NCBI GenBank assembly: GCA_011055585.1
Contig: DRGT01000175.1
Location: 1-20,293 of the forward strand
DNA from: Candidatus Nitrosopumilus sp.
Lineage (GTDB): Archaea > Thermoproteota > Nitrososphaeria > Nitrososphaerales > Nitrosopumilaceae
DNA length: 20,293 bases
Reading direction: 5' to 3'
The notes below the pieces were generated by a model. That model searched no databases, was not told where the DNA came from, and saw only the letters and a program-made list of their open reading frames with translations. The position numbers and the translations under genes were made by a program. The stretch's first letter is position 1. Each line of letters starts with the position of its first letter. Of the stretch, positions 7,511-14,563 are shown piece by piece.

Positions 7511-8058
7511 ACAAGTAAAACTGCTGCGGCAAAAACTGTTGTCCACTTGCCATCTTTGTTTCCAATGGCAATTTGTGTAATGTTAGAAGTCTTGTAAATT
7601 TCTCCTGAAATGTTCCATTGTTGCCGTTTTTCATCCCAGCTTTTATCAATATCAAAATGAATTCCTAGTGAAGAGGCAAGCATTTGTGCTGCAACGTCTT
7701 CAGCATAATCACCAGCTTGTTTTTCTGTTTGTCCATAAGAATCGTATTCAGATAGGTAACCGTAACGGTTAGCATCTTTTGGTTGGGCAATTCCAACAGA
7801 AGCTGCACATAATCTGTGAGGTTCATTTGTTTGGTTTTTAGAATAAATCGAAAAAAGGATCTGGCCCGATTTAATTATATTTAGGCCTTGATTTCTTGAA
7901 ATTAATTTTGCATATGGTGGAAAAATGCTTGAAATCAAAACAAGATTAGTTCCAGCAATTCCAGCATCTCTTAAGGCATATTCAAAACTGGTTAACCTAT
8001 CCTCGTGAACACCCTTTCCTTTGGTGAGAAATAATTTCTTTGCAATGAGGTCTAACAA
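7507..8058 (-). CDS. pdaD: Pyruvoyl-dependent arginine decarboxylase
   Basis: A 183-residue protein matching the PvlArgDC family, which converts arginine to agmatine plus CO2, the first step of archaeal polyamine synthesis. The proenzyme cuts itself at a Ser-Ser bond, here S43-S44 in NLVLISSIFPP, turning S44 into the pyruvoyl cofactor of the larger chain. Other conserved features are the opening FFLTKG-like segment, N38, TNEPHRL, GYLSE with the catalytic Glu (E104), and GDYAEDVAAQML. About 50 residues beyond that (after 130) form a tail slightly longer than in compact archaeal members. The start is TTG at 8058; a TATA-like ATATAAAT (8084-8092, minus strand) lies about 30 bases upstream. Function is assigned by motif and not tested. 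Confidence 0.93.
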   Translation of the reverse strand: MLDLIAKKLFLTKGKGVHEDRLTSFEYALRDAGIAGTNLVLISSIFPPYAKLISRNQGLNIIKSGQILFSIYSKNQTNEPHRLCAASVGIAQPKDANRYGYLSEYDSYGQTEKQAGDYAEDVAAQMLASSLGIHFDIDKSWDEKRQQWNISGEIYKTSNITQIAIGNKDGKWTTVFAAAVLLV

Positions 8059-8112
8059 TTCTTCATTTTGTTTCTAGTCTAATTATTTATATTTTGAGCA
8101 AAATCAAGATTT

Positions 8113-8571
8113 TTAATTAAGTTGTTTTAAGAGTTCCGAAATTTCTTTTCCATGATTTTCAACATCAATGTCTCGAAAGATTTTTCGAATTATGCCTTTT
8201 TTGTCAACCACAAATGTGGAGCGTTTTGCCAGACCGGCTATGTTAAGTCCTGCATATTTTTTGCAAGTATCTTTGCCTGTATCGCTAAGATGTTGATATG
8301 GAATTTCATATTCATCAACAAATTTTTTCTGGGCATCAACTGTATCAATTGAGATGGCAAACAAAACAGAATCAGTTGATAAAATATCCGGATATGAAGA
8401 GATTACACTTTTTGCCATTTTGAATACCCTTTTTGATGGACATGCAAAGAGATGATTTTTGGGATAAAAGCACAGTACTACGTTTTTTTTATCTAGAAAC
8501 GAATCTAGGTTGATCATGCTACCGTCATGTGCAGTTAATTCAAAATTTGGAGCTTTGTCTCCTTCCTGCAT
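8113..8571 (-). CDS. Peroxiredoxin of the BCP/PrxQ type with variant active site
   Basis: A 152-residue thioredoxin-fold protein of the AhpC/TSA superfamily, close to bacterioferritin-comigratory (PrxQ) proteins by length and by the N-terminus GDKAPNFELTAHDG. The peroxidatic Cys should be C44 and the conserved Arg R117 (RSTFVVD). The usual active-site motif P-x3-T-x2-C reads P37-x3-L41-x2-C44, so the Thr that orients the peroxide and thiolate is replaced by Leu. C103 or C34 might act as resolving Cys; the usual position five residues after the first Cys holds no Cys. It may reduce peroxides slowly, act on another substrate, or have lost activity. A TATA box (GTTATATAG, 8592-8600) lies about 25 bases before the ATG. 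Confidence 0.88.
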   Translation of the reverse strand: MQEGDKAPNFELTAHDGSMINLDSFLDKKNVVLCFYPKNHLFACPSKRVFKMAKSVISSYPDILSTDSVLFAISIDTVDAQKKFVDEYEIPYQHLSDTGKDTCKKYAGLNIAGLAKRSTFVVDKKGIIRKIFRDIDVENHGKEISELLKQLN

Positions 8572-8591
8572 GACTATATTATTCTTGTAGA

Positions 8592-8645
8592 CTATATAAC
8601 AAGTGACTTAGATGTTAGTAGAAATAGTAACTAGAATATTTATAG
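8592..8645. promoter_or_regulatory. Divergent promoter pair of the peroxiredoxin and CPBP genes
   Basis: Back-to-back TATA boxes serve two leaderless genes. GTTATATAG on the minus strand (8592-8600) is about 25 bases before the peroxiredoxin ATG. TATTTATAG on the plus strand (8637-8645) is about 28 bases before the TTG of the CPBP-type gene at 8669. Confidence 0.55.
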
Positions 8646-8668
8646 AATAATACTTATGTTTTGTTAAA

Positions 8669-9217
8669 TTGGAATTAGAGTTTTTTCAATCAGAGGGTTT
8701 TGTAATTGGGTATTATGTTGTGACAGTAGCTGCATCACTTGCATTAATTAAAGAAACAAAAAAACGAATAGTCAATTTAAAAAAAGGCTTTCGTTCTATG
8801 AAATATGCGCCAATCGCGTATGGAATACTTTTTGCTTACATCTTTTTGGCGTTTGAGTATGTTGATTCAATTCCAATTCTTAATTGGAGTTGGCTAGGAT
8901 ACAACATTGCATTTGGTCCATTTGCGGATCAAGGGTTTTGGGGAATCGTGCCGTTTCTTCCACTACTTGTTTACATGTTTATTCATATCAACTATGTAGA
9001 AGAGCTATATTTTAGAAAATCAAAAAAGATGGTTGTGGTTTGGGCATTAATTCACATTGCAATGGGAATAAAGATTCACATGGCATTAGTGCTATTACCA
9101 ATTGGATTTTTGTTCAAGTATATTTATGATAAAAAAGGAATTGAGCATTCTTATGCAATGCATTTTGCAACAAACGTGTTGATTGTAATATCGCTATTTT
9201 TTTCGTTTCTTTCTTGA
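8669..9217 (+). CDS. CPBP-family intramembrane metalloprotease-like protein
   Basis: A 182-residue polytopic membrane protein with about five or six helices, starting at TTG 8669. The three motifs of the CPBP (CAAX protease and bacteriocin-processing, Abi) family can be seen in order: EELYFR at 111-116 (motif EExxxR), a membrane His at H129 in ALIHIAMG, and HFATN at 165-169 (HxxxN). In characterised members, Glu and His side chains in the membrane support glutamate-type proteolysis, for example of prenylated CAAX proteins. Other members act in self-immunity or have no known substrate. The substrate here is unknown. A TATA box about 28 bases upstream supports the TTG start. The 3' end overlaps the convergent small membrane gene by 24 bases. 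Confidence 0.78.
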   Translation: MELEFFQSEGFVIGYYVVTVAASLALIKETKKRIVNLKKGFRSMKYAPIAYGILFAYIFLAFEYVDSIPILNWSWLGYNIAFGPFADQGFWGIVPFLPLLVYMFIHINYVEELYFRKSKKMVVVWALIHIAMGIKIHMALVLLPIGFLFKYIYDKKGIEHSYAMHFATNVLIVISLFFSFLS

Positions 9218-9415
9218 TTCACGTGGCTCTCTAGTAAGAAAAATCCAGCCAACTAAAGCGCCTAATATGAGATTGGTCACTCCCATCAGGGTAAACATGA
9301 AAGTTGGTTGAGTGATACCAAGACCGTGTCCTATTAAAATTCCAAATATTCCTGATCCAAAAAACAAAGCCATTAGACCTTTGAGTTTTTTTGCTGGAAG
9401 ATTCTTGAATTGCAT
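9194..9415 (-). CDS. Small two-helix membrane protein
   Basis: A 73-residue protein starting at ATG 9415 (MQFKNLPAKK), with two membrane helices (LMALFFGSGIFGILIGHGLG and MFTLMGVTNLILGALVGWIFL) joined by a short loop, and a very basic tail (REPRESRKKRKK). The Gly-rich helices suggest tight helix packing. An in-frame TTG at 9430 would add five residues, but the TATA-like ATTTTTAAT around 9441-9449 is about 29 bases before the ATG and only 14 before the TTG, so the ATG is preferred. The overlapping ORF in another frame looks like a shadow with no membrane pattern. Its 3' end overlaps the end of the CPBP-type gene on the other strand. Function unknown. Confidence 0.68.
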   Translation of the reverse strand: MQFKNLPAKKLKGLMALFFGSGIFGILIGHGLGITQPTFMFTLMGVTNLILGALVGWIFLTREPRESRKKRKK

Positions 9416-9491
9416 CGTCGATTTGCTCAATATTGGACATTATTAAAAATTGACGGTGATTTTGCAAACATGATCAGCCCAAGAGATAACA

Positions 9492-9499
9492 CTTTAAAC
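9492..9499 (+). promoter_or_regulatory. Promoter of the tRNA-Thr transcript
   Basis: CTTTAAAC is centred about 29 bases upstream of the mature tRNA 5' end, consistent with initiation a few bases before the tRNA. Confidence 0.5.
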
Positions 9500-9524
9500 T
9501 ATCCAAATTTGCATTTTACCTCGT

Positions 9525-9599
9525 GCCAATGTAGCTCAGCCTGGCTAGAGCATTCGCCTTGTAAGCGAAAGGTCGAGGGTTCAAATTCCTCCATTGGCT
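9525..9599 (+). tRNA. tRNA-Thr (anticodon TGT)
   Basis: A complete 75-base cloverleaf. The acceptor stem pairs GCCAATG (9525-9531) with CATTGGC (9592-9598), leaving discriminator T at 9599. The D arm has AGCTCAG...AGAGC; the anticodon stem pairs TTCGC (9553-9557) with GCGAA (9565-9569) around the 7-base loop CTTGTAA, giving anticodon TGT at 9560-9562. The T arm is GAGGG-TTCAAAT-TCCTC. There is no intron, and the CCA end is not encoded. The tRNA should read ACN threonine codons, ACA in particular. Confidence 0.96.
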
Positions 9600-9608
9600 T
9601 TTACAATA

Positions 9609-9788
9609 ATGGTTAAAGCCCCTCCCGAGATCCTATATTTTGTGAAGCAAATAGTGCGAAAAAGGTTCACGGACCTTTACTACCATGATAAAAGATTAGA
9701 GATGTATCACAAAACTGCAAAGCGAGAATTTTCAGAATCCAATTTTGCCCAGTATGAGAAATATGACGAGTTTATGCTTGCGTTTTGA
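9609..9788 (+). CDS. Small basic hypothetical protein directly behind tRNA-Thr
   Basis: A 59-residue protein rich in aromatic and charged residues (VKAPPEILYFVKQIVRK, DLYYHDKRLEMYHKT, FAQYEKYDEFML), mainly helical, with no membrane segment and no Cys. The ATG at 9609 is only 9 bases after the last tRNA base. Starting at the TTG at 9594 would place codons inside the tRNA acceptor stem, so ATG is chosen. No TATA box is visible at the right distance, because that stretch is the tRNA itself. The message is therefore probably co-transcribed with the tRNA and freed by 3' tRNA processing, leaving a nearly leaderless mRNA. I do not recognise the family. Confidence 0.6.
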   Translation: MVKAPPEILYFVKQIVRKRFTDLYYHDKRLEMYHKTAKREFSESNFAQYEKYDEFMLAF

Positions 9789-10018
9789 ATCAATGTTTTC
9801 CATTTATTCTCCCCTCAATCTTAATTCCTCACGCCTCAACAGGTGTTTTTCCCTTAAGACCAATGTGTAAACGAATGTAATTATAAAATAACTAAAACTG
9901 AATTATCGGAACTTACCAGATTTGCACTTGTGTAAGGCTTTAACCAATTTAGTAAAGCCCTTTGATAGATTTGGTAATCCTGTATAGATTACCCGCATTG
10001 AATTAGTTTGAAAAGTGA
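9789..10018. other. Intergenic stretch with two stem-loops, no gene seen
   Basis: Between the convergent 59-residue ORF and the subtilase. The first part (9800-9860) is pyrimidine-rich with GTGTTTTTCCC, a plausible archaeal T-run terminator for the plus-strand transcript. Two perfect stems follow: GGCTTTA (9936-9942) with TAAAGCC (9953-9959), loop 10; and GGTAATC (9973-9979) with GATTACC (9987-9993), loop 7. They could be part of a small RNA or a bidirectional terminator. No protein-like frame was found. Confidence 0.4.
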
Positions 10019-10065
10019 ATTAAACTAGGAATATTTTCTATTAGTCAATAATTCGTATCAAATGT
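10019..10065 (-). repeat. Dispersed 3'-end element, copy A (diverged)
   Basis: On the minus strand ACATTTGATACGAA begins 3 bases after the subtilase stop codon. After a diverged middle, blocks GAAAATATTC and TAGTTTAAT again match the fullest copy at 18573. It is the only minus-strand copy, and it is in sense orientation to the gene it follows. Confidence 0.65.
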
Positions 10066-10068
10066 AGG

Positions 10069-11301
10069 CTAAGGAGGAACTTGTGGTAATCCAAGTCCTG
10101 TTGCTGTGTCATCACCAGCAGACCAAATATCACTTGCAAGACCAAACAAGTAATTTCTAGTGTTCTGTGCATTTCCTTGCCAGAACTTTGCTGCTAATCC
10201 ACTAACATGAGGAGTTGCCATCGATGTTCCTGAAATTGTGTAATAACTTCCATCATTCCAAGTAGATTCTACAGATACACCTGGTGCTCCAAACGCTACT
10301 TCTCGCTCTTCTATGACAGAGTCACCATCATTAATTCCTCTGCTTGACCAGCTTGGTACAGATACAGTGACGTCAATTGCACCAATAGCAAGAACATTCA
10401 CATTTGCTCCAGGATAATCTATGCTACCATCTGCAGGACCATCATTTCCTGCTGCCGCTACAATCAAAACATGTGGGTTTCGTGCAATAGCTGCACTGAT
10501 CAAAGAACTTTGTCTATCGCCACCCAGACTCATACTAATAATATTTGCACCATTACTTCCAGCAAAGTCAATAGCTTTAGCAATGTCATCTGTCCAGCAA
10601 CCAGAAGCACATACTTTGTATGCCATTAGATTTGCAGCTGGTGCAACACCATAAATTCCCAAATTATCAAATCCACCATCAGCTAGAATCGTTCCAGATA
10701 CATGAGTACCATGTCCATTGTCATCCTTGCATGTGTTTTTTATGTTGGGACCTTTGGTGAAATCTTTACAATCTATAATTCTATTTTTTAGATCAAGATG
10801 ATCCTTATTGACTCCAGTATCTAGTACGGCAACATTAATTCCATTTCCACCACTCGGAGTAACTGCCGCATCTCTGTAAATTTTACTTACACCCCATGTA
10901 ATTTGGTTGGATGGATAAGAAGTTCTTGTATTGTCAGTACCGCCATCATCACCGCCACCATTTTTACATTCTGGCCAAGGGTCACATTTTCCTGGTGGTT
11001 TTGTTATTTGATATAATGGAACTAGTTCAACTTCAAGTCCAGCTCTTTGCAAACCAGCTGCTTGATGTTCATTCAAGAATGTGGTAAAACCAACATCAAA
11101 ATTATGCCTTACACCAAAAATGTCTTTGAGTCCTTGATTGTGATTTTTTATTAGATATACCCACTTTGAGTCTAGATCAGGTTTTTCTGCAAGAGTTTGA
11201 GCGGATGCATATGAAGATATAACTACTGAAGAGCTCGCAACACCTAAAACAGCAATAATGCCAACCATTAGAATAATTTTTTTAATTAGCTGATCTTTCA
11301 A
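10069..11301 (-). CDS. Exported subtilisin-like serine protease (family S8)
   Basis: A 410-residue protein. A signal peptide spans about residues 1-35 (basic start, hydrophobic IILMVGIIAVLGVASSS, SYASAQ). An I9-like propeptide follows (about 45-97, KWVYLIKNH...AGLEVELVP), then a Gly/Asp-rich linker with C106 and C112. The S8 catalytic domain (about 135-405) has the full triad: D161 in VAVLDTGVN, H200 in NGHGTHVSGT, S360 in GTSMATPHVSG, and oxyanion Asn N286 in AAGNDG. Paired Cys at 178/191 and 231/235 could form disulfides outside the cell. It should be secreted, mature by removal of the propeptide and digest external protein. The start is TTG at 11301, supported by a TATA box (TTAAATAA, 11323-11330) about 26 bases upstream. 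It is transcribed divergently from the beta-helix gene. Confidence 0.94.
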   Translation of the reverse strand: MKDQLIKKIILMVGIIAVLGVASSSVVISSYASAQTLAEKPDLDSKWVYLIKNHNQGLKDIFGVRHNFDVGFTTFLNEHQAAGLQRAGLEVELVPLYQITKPPGKCDPWPECKNGGGDDGGTDNTRTSYPSNQITWGVSKIYRDAAVTPSGGNGINVAVLDTGVNKDHLDLKNRIIDCKDFTKGPNIKNTCKDDNGHGTHVSGTILADGGFDNLGIYGVAPAANLMAYKVCASGCWTDDIAKAIDFAGSNGANIISMSLGGDRQSSLISAAIARNPHVLIVAAAGNDGPADGSIDYPGANVNVLAIGAIDVTVSVPSWSSRGINDGDSVIEEREVAFGAPGVSVESTWNDGSYYTISGTSMATPHVSGLAAKFWQGNAQNTRNYLFGLASDIWSAGDDTATGLGLPQVPP

Positions 11302-11484
11302 TGCAACGTATTACGATGTATGTTATTTAATGATGTTCAATTGTCATATGGTTTCGTGACAAAAAAACTTTTTTGTAACAAAATTGTATTACAAATGATC
11401 ATCAATAAATACAATCATTATGAAATGTCAGTGTTTAACGATTACATACATCCTCTTAAATGAAATAAATTAATTTTTGTTTCA
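11302..11484. promoter_or_regulatory. Palindrome-rich divergent promoter of the protease and beta-helix genes
   Basis: Each gene has a TATA box at leaderless spacing: TTATTTAA at 11323-11330 for the minus-strand protease and TCTTAAAT at 11454-11461 for the plus-strand beta-helix gene. Between them are several perfect dyads: TTGTCA (11341-11346) with TGACAA (11357-11362); ACAAAAAA (11359-11366) with TTTTTTGT (11369-11376); and ATTGTATT (11383-11390) with AATACAAT (11408-11415), the last centred on the palindrome ATGATCAT (11395-11402). These look like operator sites for joint control (inference). Confidence 0.55.
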
Positions 11485-12486
11485 ATGAATGGATATACAA
11501 AAAAAGTATTACCTGTAACTATAAGCTTATTTGTTTTAGGAATTTTTGGTTTTTCTGAAAATGTATTTGCAACTACTGACTGTACATTTACCATATCTGG
11601 CAGTACCATGATATTGGATGCTGATTGTACCACTGATGAAACCATCTTGATACCAGATGGTTTTACTCTAGATGGTAACAGTAATACAATTACTGCAGTT
11701 GATCCTCCAGCAGGCCATTTTGTCGGTGCAGTAGTTCAAAATGACGGAACTGAAGCACATGTAAAAAATTTGATTATTAGTTCGGATTCACTAACAAACG
11801 TTTGTGATGCAGGAGCCAACAGATTACGTGGAATTATGTTTGAGGGTGCATCTGGTTCGATAATTCACAATGCAGTTGTAAACATCAATCAAGGAGCTAG
11901 TGGTTGCCAAGAAGGTAATGCAATCGAAGTAAGAAATGCGCCATTTGATGGCACACACCCTGATACTCAAACCGTGGAAATTTCTCACAACAAGTTAACT
12001 GATTGGCAAAAAACTGGAATTGTTGCAAATGGTGATGTAGATGTTAACATACACCACAATTATGTAGGTGCTAGCGCAACACAACTAAATCTAGCTGCAA
12101 ATAGTATTCAACTTGGTTTTGGAGCTACTGGAAGCGTAACTCACAATAATGTGGAGGGAAATCAATGGAAAGGAACATCTTTCTTTGCAGCATCAGCAGT
12201 GTTAGTTTTTGCAGCTGAAGGCGAAGTTAGTAAAAACAACATTTCTGGTAATTCTGATGTAGGAATTTTTCTTGTTGCAGATAACGTTACTGTTTATAAT
12301 AATCGTGTTTTTGATATAGGCGATGATCATCCCAACTCTTGCTGTGATATTGGTGTAGGTAATTTTGGCTCAGATAATGTGATCACAAACAACAAAGTAA
12401 GAGGTTTTGAAGAACCATACGATGGAGTTTCAGGTGGCAAGAACAAAGTAATTCCAGGACCACAGCCGGGAAACGTATTTTTCTAA
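11485..12486 (+). CDS. Secreted right-handed parallel beta-helix repeat protein
   Basis: A 333-residue protein. The signal peptide (about residues 1-30) has a basic start, TISLFVLGIFGFS and ENVFATTD, with likely cleavage after FA. The rest consists of short strand-turn repeats typical of PbH1/NosD-like beta-helices: IHNAVVNI, VEISHNKLTDW, TGIVANGDVDVNIHHNYV, VTHNNVEGN, VSKNNISGNSDVGIFLVADNVTVYNNRV, NVITNNKV. It has several Cys (33, 48 and a CC pair near 287) that may be disulfide-bonded outside the cell. Such folds usually bind or cleave polysaccharides; no catalytic residues can be assigned, so a binding or surface role is equally possible. The ATG is supported by a TATA box about 27 bases upstream. 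It may act with the divergent protease at the cell surface. Confidence 0.85.
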   Translation: MNGYTKKVLPVTISLFVLGIFGFSENVFATTDCTFTISGSTMILDADCTTDETILIPDGFTLDGNSNTITAVDPPAGHFVGAVVQNDGTEAHVKNLIISSDSLTNVCDAGANRLRGIMFEGASGSIIHNAVVNINQGASGCQEGNAIEVRNAPFDGTHPDTQTVEISHNKLTDWQKTGIVANGDVDVNIHHNYVGASATQLNLAANSIQLGFGATGSVTHNNVEGNQWKGTSFFAASAVLVFAAEGEVSKNNISGNSDVGIFLVADNVTVYNNRVFDIGDDHPNSCCDIGVGNFGSDNVITNNKVRGFEEPYDGVSGGKNKVIPGPQPGNVFF

Positions 12487-12499
12487 TAACTAATTCTTT

Positions 12500-12566
12500 T
12501 TTCATTAACATTTGATACGAACTGTCAATCCTGAAAATTCTTAATTCAAATTAAAAAACATAAGCC
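12500..12566 (+). repeat. Dispersed 3'-end element, copy B
   Basis: Begins 14 bases after the beta-helix stop with TTTCATTAACATTTG, then GATACGAACTGTCAATCC, GAAAATTCTTAATTC, and ends with AAACATAAGCC. The first 26 bases are identical to copy E (19972-19997); the middle matches copies C and D except for one T-to-C change. It is in sense orientation to the gene before it. Confidence 0.85.
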
Positions 12567-12837
12567 AGAGTGGATTGATTCAAAACTTAGAAACAAATTG
12601 ATGTTATACTAATGACTCTCTTACTTTTGCGGTTCTGGTAGAATTTGGTTGTTACAGGAGGACGAAATTTTGTGGTTAATTGCTGGCTCATTATCCTTTC
12701 ACCATTCTTGTCACTAGATTAGGCACTAACAGTATAGTTCTTCTTCCAATCATATTGGTATTACGTCAGGTTATCTCATAAGGACTGTGGAATTTTTTGT
12801 ACAAAACTTGTTCCAAAAAGGAAAAATACAAATTTAT
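12567..12837. other. Intergenic stretch without a recognisable gene
   Basis: All frames are broken by frequent stops and I see no protein-like segment. A 14-base stretch, GGTAGAATTTGGTT (12637-12650), recurs with one change at 17532-17545 on the other side of the glycan region. The stretch lies between two copies of the dispersed element and may be debris from rearrangement. Confidence 0.4.
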
Positions 12838-12881
12838 ATTTGATACGAACTGTTAATCCTGAAAATTCTTAATTCTTAGTT
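12838..12881 (+). repeat. Dispersed 3'-end element, copy C
   Basis: 44 bases identical to copy D (18579-18622), from ATTTGATACGAACTG through AATTCTTAGTT, then the two diverge. This is the only copy without an intact gene immediately upstream. It ends 9 bases before the open frame of the truncated acetyltransferase. Confidence 0.85.
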
Positions 12882-12890
12882 ATCATATAG

Positions 12891-13184
12891 AATATTACGA
12901 GAAAATTACAGAATATTGGATTAGGTTTTGCAGTTATTACAGTGAATTGCGTTATTTTTCCTGAAGTAAAGGTTGGAAAAGGTTCTTTGGTTGGTGCAGG
13001 TAGTATTTTAACAAAAGATCTTCCCCCAGGTCAAATTACAGTAGGAAATCCCGCTAAAATTATTGGACCTGCATCCAAAATCAAACTTACAGGTTCAAAT
13101 AAACCTGCTTATCCATGGAGATATCATTTTCACAGAGGTTATCCAAAGGAAATAGTTGATATTTGGATGAAAGAACGTCCCTGA
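12891..13184 (+). pseudogene. Truncated hexapeptide-repeat (LbH) acetyltransferase, C-terminal remnant
   Basis: The frame is open from 12891 (after TAG 12888-12890) to the stop at 13182-13184. It reads IGLGFAVITVNCVIFPEVKV, then GKGSLVGAGSILTKDLPPG and VGNPAKIIG. These are the last coils and exit loop of a left-handed beta-helix O- or N-acetyltransferase, as used to modify surface sugars. Family members are usually 170-220 residues, but here only about 95 codons remain and no good start exists; GTG at 12942 would leave only 80. The N-terminal coils and probably the catalytic His are missing. The break lies next to copy C of the dispersed element, suggesting loss of the front of the gene at that point. 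The tail after NPAKIIG (PAYPWRYHFHRGYP) looks intact. Confidence 0.75.
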
Positions 13185-13201
13185 TCCCAGATGGAAATTA
13201 G

Positions 13202-14563
13202 ATGAAATTAATTCATATCGATTTTAATAATTCTGACAAAATTATTTTTAGTTCAATTTTTTTTATTTCATTTTTGTTATTCTTTTTTTATGTAAACTTG
13301 AATGCATTTGATAATTTCTGGGACGAAAAGAATTATTTATACAATAGCCAAAAAATACTAGACAACGGATTATTTGGCTATGAATCTGAATTTAGGCCTT
13401 ATCTTTATCCAGCAATTATAGCAAGTCTAAAAATAATTTCCAATGATGATATTGTAACCACTAAAATTATCATCAGCGTGTTACAATATGCTGTTTATCT
13501 AGGTTCGGTGATTTTCATTGCGAATTCTGCAGTTTGGAAGAATAATAATAAAATAATATGGCATTCCGTGATAGCACTTGGATTTCTCAATCCATTCTTA
13601 ATCCAGGCCACAACACTATTTCTGACAGATTTATTGGCATCATGTTTTATAGTGGTGTCAATTTTTAGTTTAATACGTTTAGATCTTAACCGGTCGAAAT
13701 TTGTCCTTTTCGCAATTGGTCTTTTTTATGCTGCAGTTATGCTAAGACCATCCTCTGTGATATTGTTGCCAATGGTTGTGGGAATAATATTATTTAGATT
13801 TTTGAAACACAAAAATATTAATTTTTTAAAGATTTCATTAATTTCTTTAGTCTTACTCATAATTATTATGCCTCAACTTTATCAAAATGTGACAAAACAA
13901 GGTGAGTGGACGCCTTTCGTCACAGCTCCACTTCTTGAAATGGCGCTTTCTGGGGCTACTATTCATATGAAAATGGTAACTATTGTCGTTCCGGGAGAAG
14001 AGGCACATATGCATTATTATCCTCCCTTTCAGACCGGTGACAGAATTGCAAATATTTACTTAGTGTTATTGGAAAATCCTTCTAAATTCCTATTTCTATA
14101 TTCCTCTCATATTTTTGCTGCTTTTGATTGGGACTATGTTGATACCTTCATTAAAGAATATCATCCTCTTAACCGAATTCCATCATCTCTTTTAATCTAT
14201 TCTACGTGGTTTTTTGCCATTTGTGGTTTTTTTGCAACTCGCAAAAATTTTTTCACTGCAAACCGTTTTTTGTTGACGACAATAATTATTTCAGCAATTT
14301 TATTACTGGTTTTTATTGCAACTATATCGCCAGAAGTAAGATATACTTATCCAATCTTTTTATTATTATTACCGTTTTCTGGTTATGGTATAAAATATAT
14401 CTTTGATTCAACTATTCACTACAACAAAACTTCAAAATTATGGATTAAGAGAATTGCATTCATTACCGTATACTTGTTATTTATTTCAACGTTTTTTTAC
14501 ATTTCATTTTTATTTTCCTCCCAAACAGACCGCATAGATTGGTTTGGATTCTTTAATTTATAA
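13202..14563 (+). CDS. Polytopic GT-C type glycosyltransferase (GT39/ArnT-like)
   Basis: A 453-residue membrane protein with about ten or more helices. After the first helix (about residues 14-33), the first external loop carries FWDEKNYLYNSQKI, with acidic D41-E42, the position of the catalytic acidic pair in GT-C enzymes that use lipid-linked sugar donors. FRPYLYPAIIASL and MLRPSSVILLP also fit the ArnT/PMT pattern. It probably moves a sugar from a polyprenyl-phosphate carrier to a surface glycan or protein on the outer face of the membrane. It follows the acetyltransferase remnant by 17 bases in the same direction, as in a former operon, and converges on the flippase-like gene with an 11-base overlap. 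The frame is intact, very AT-rich and rich in Ile, Phe and Asn. Acceptor unknown. Confidence 0.78.
   Translation: MKLIHIDFNNSDKIIFSSIFFISFLLFFFYVNLNAFDNFWDEKNYLYNSQKILDNGLFGYESEFRPYLYPAIIASLKIISNDDIVTTKIIISVLQYAVYLGSVIFIANSAVWKNNNKIIWHSVIALGFLNPFLIQATTLFLTDLLASCFIVVSIFSLIRLDLNRSKFVLFAIGLFYAAVMLRPSSVILLPMVVGIILFRFLKHKNINFLKISLISLVLLIIIMPQLYQNVTKQGEWTPFVTAPLLEMALSGATIHMKMVTIVVPGEEAHMHYYPPFQTGDRIANIYLVLLENPSKFLFLYSSHIFAAFDWDYVDTFIKEYHPLNRIPSSLLIYSTWFFAICGFFATRKNFFTANRFLLTTIIISAILLLVFIATISPEVRYTYPIFLLLLPFSGYGIKYIFDSTIHYNKTSKLWIKRIAFITVYLLFISTFFYISFLFSSQTDRIDWFGFFNL

Noticed and set aside
9231..9467. 78-codon minus-strand ORF overlapping the small two-helix membrane gene
   Set aside because: It is the same DNA in another frame, with no membrane pattern and a weaker start; the 73-residue frame is better supported.
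11442..11645. 67-codon minus-strand ORF over the beta-helix gene start
   Set aside because: Lies antisense to a signal peptide-encoding, well supported gene and its promoter; a shadow frame.
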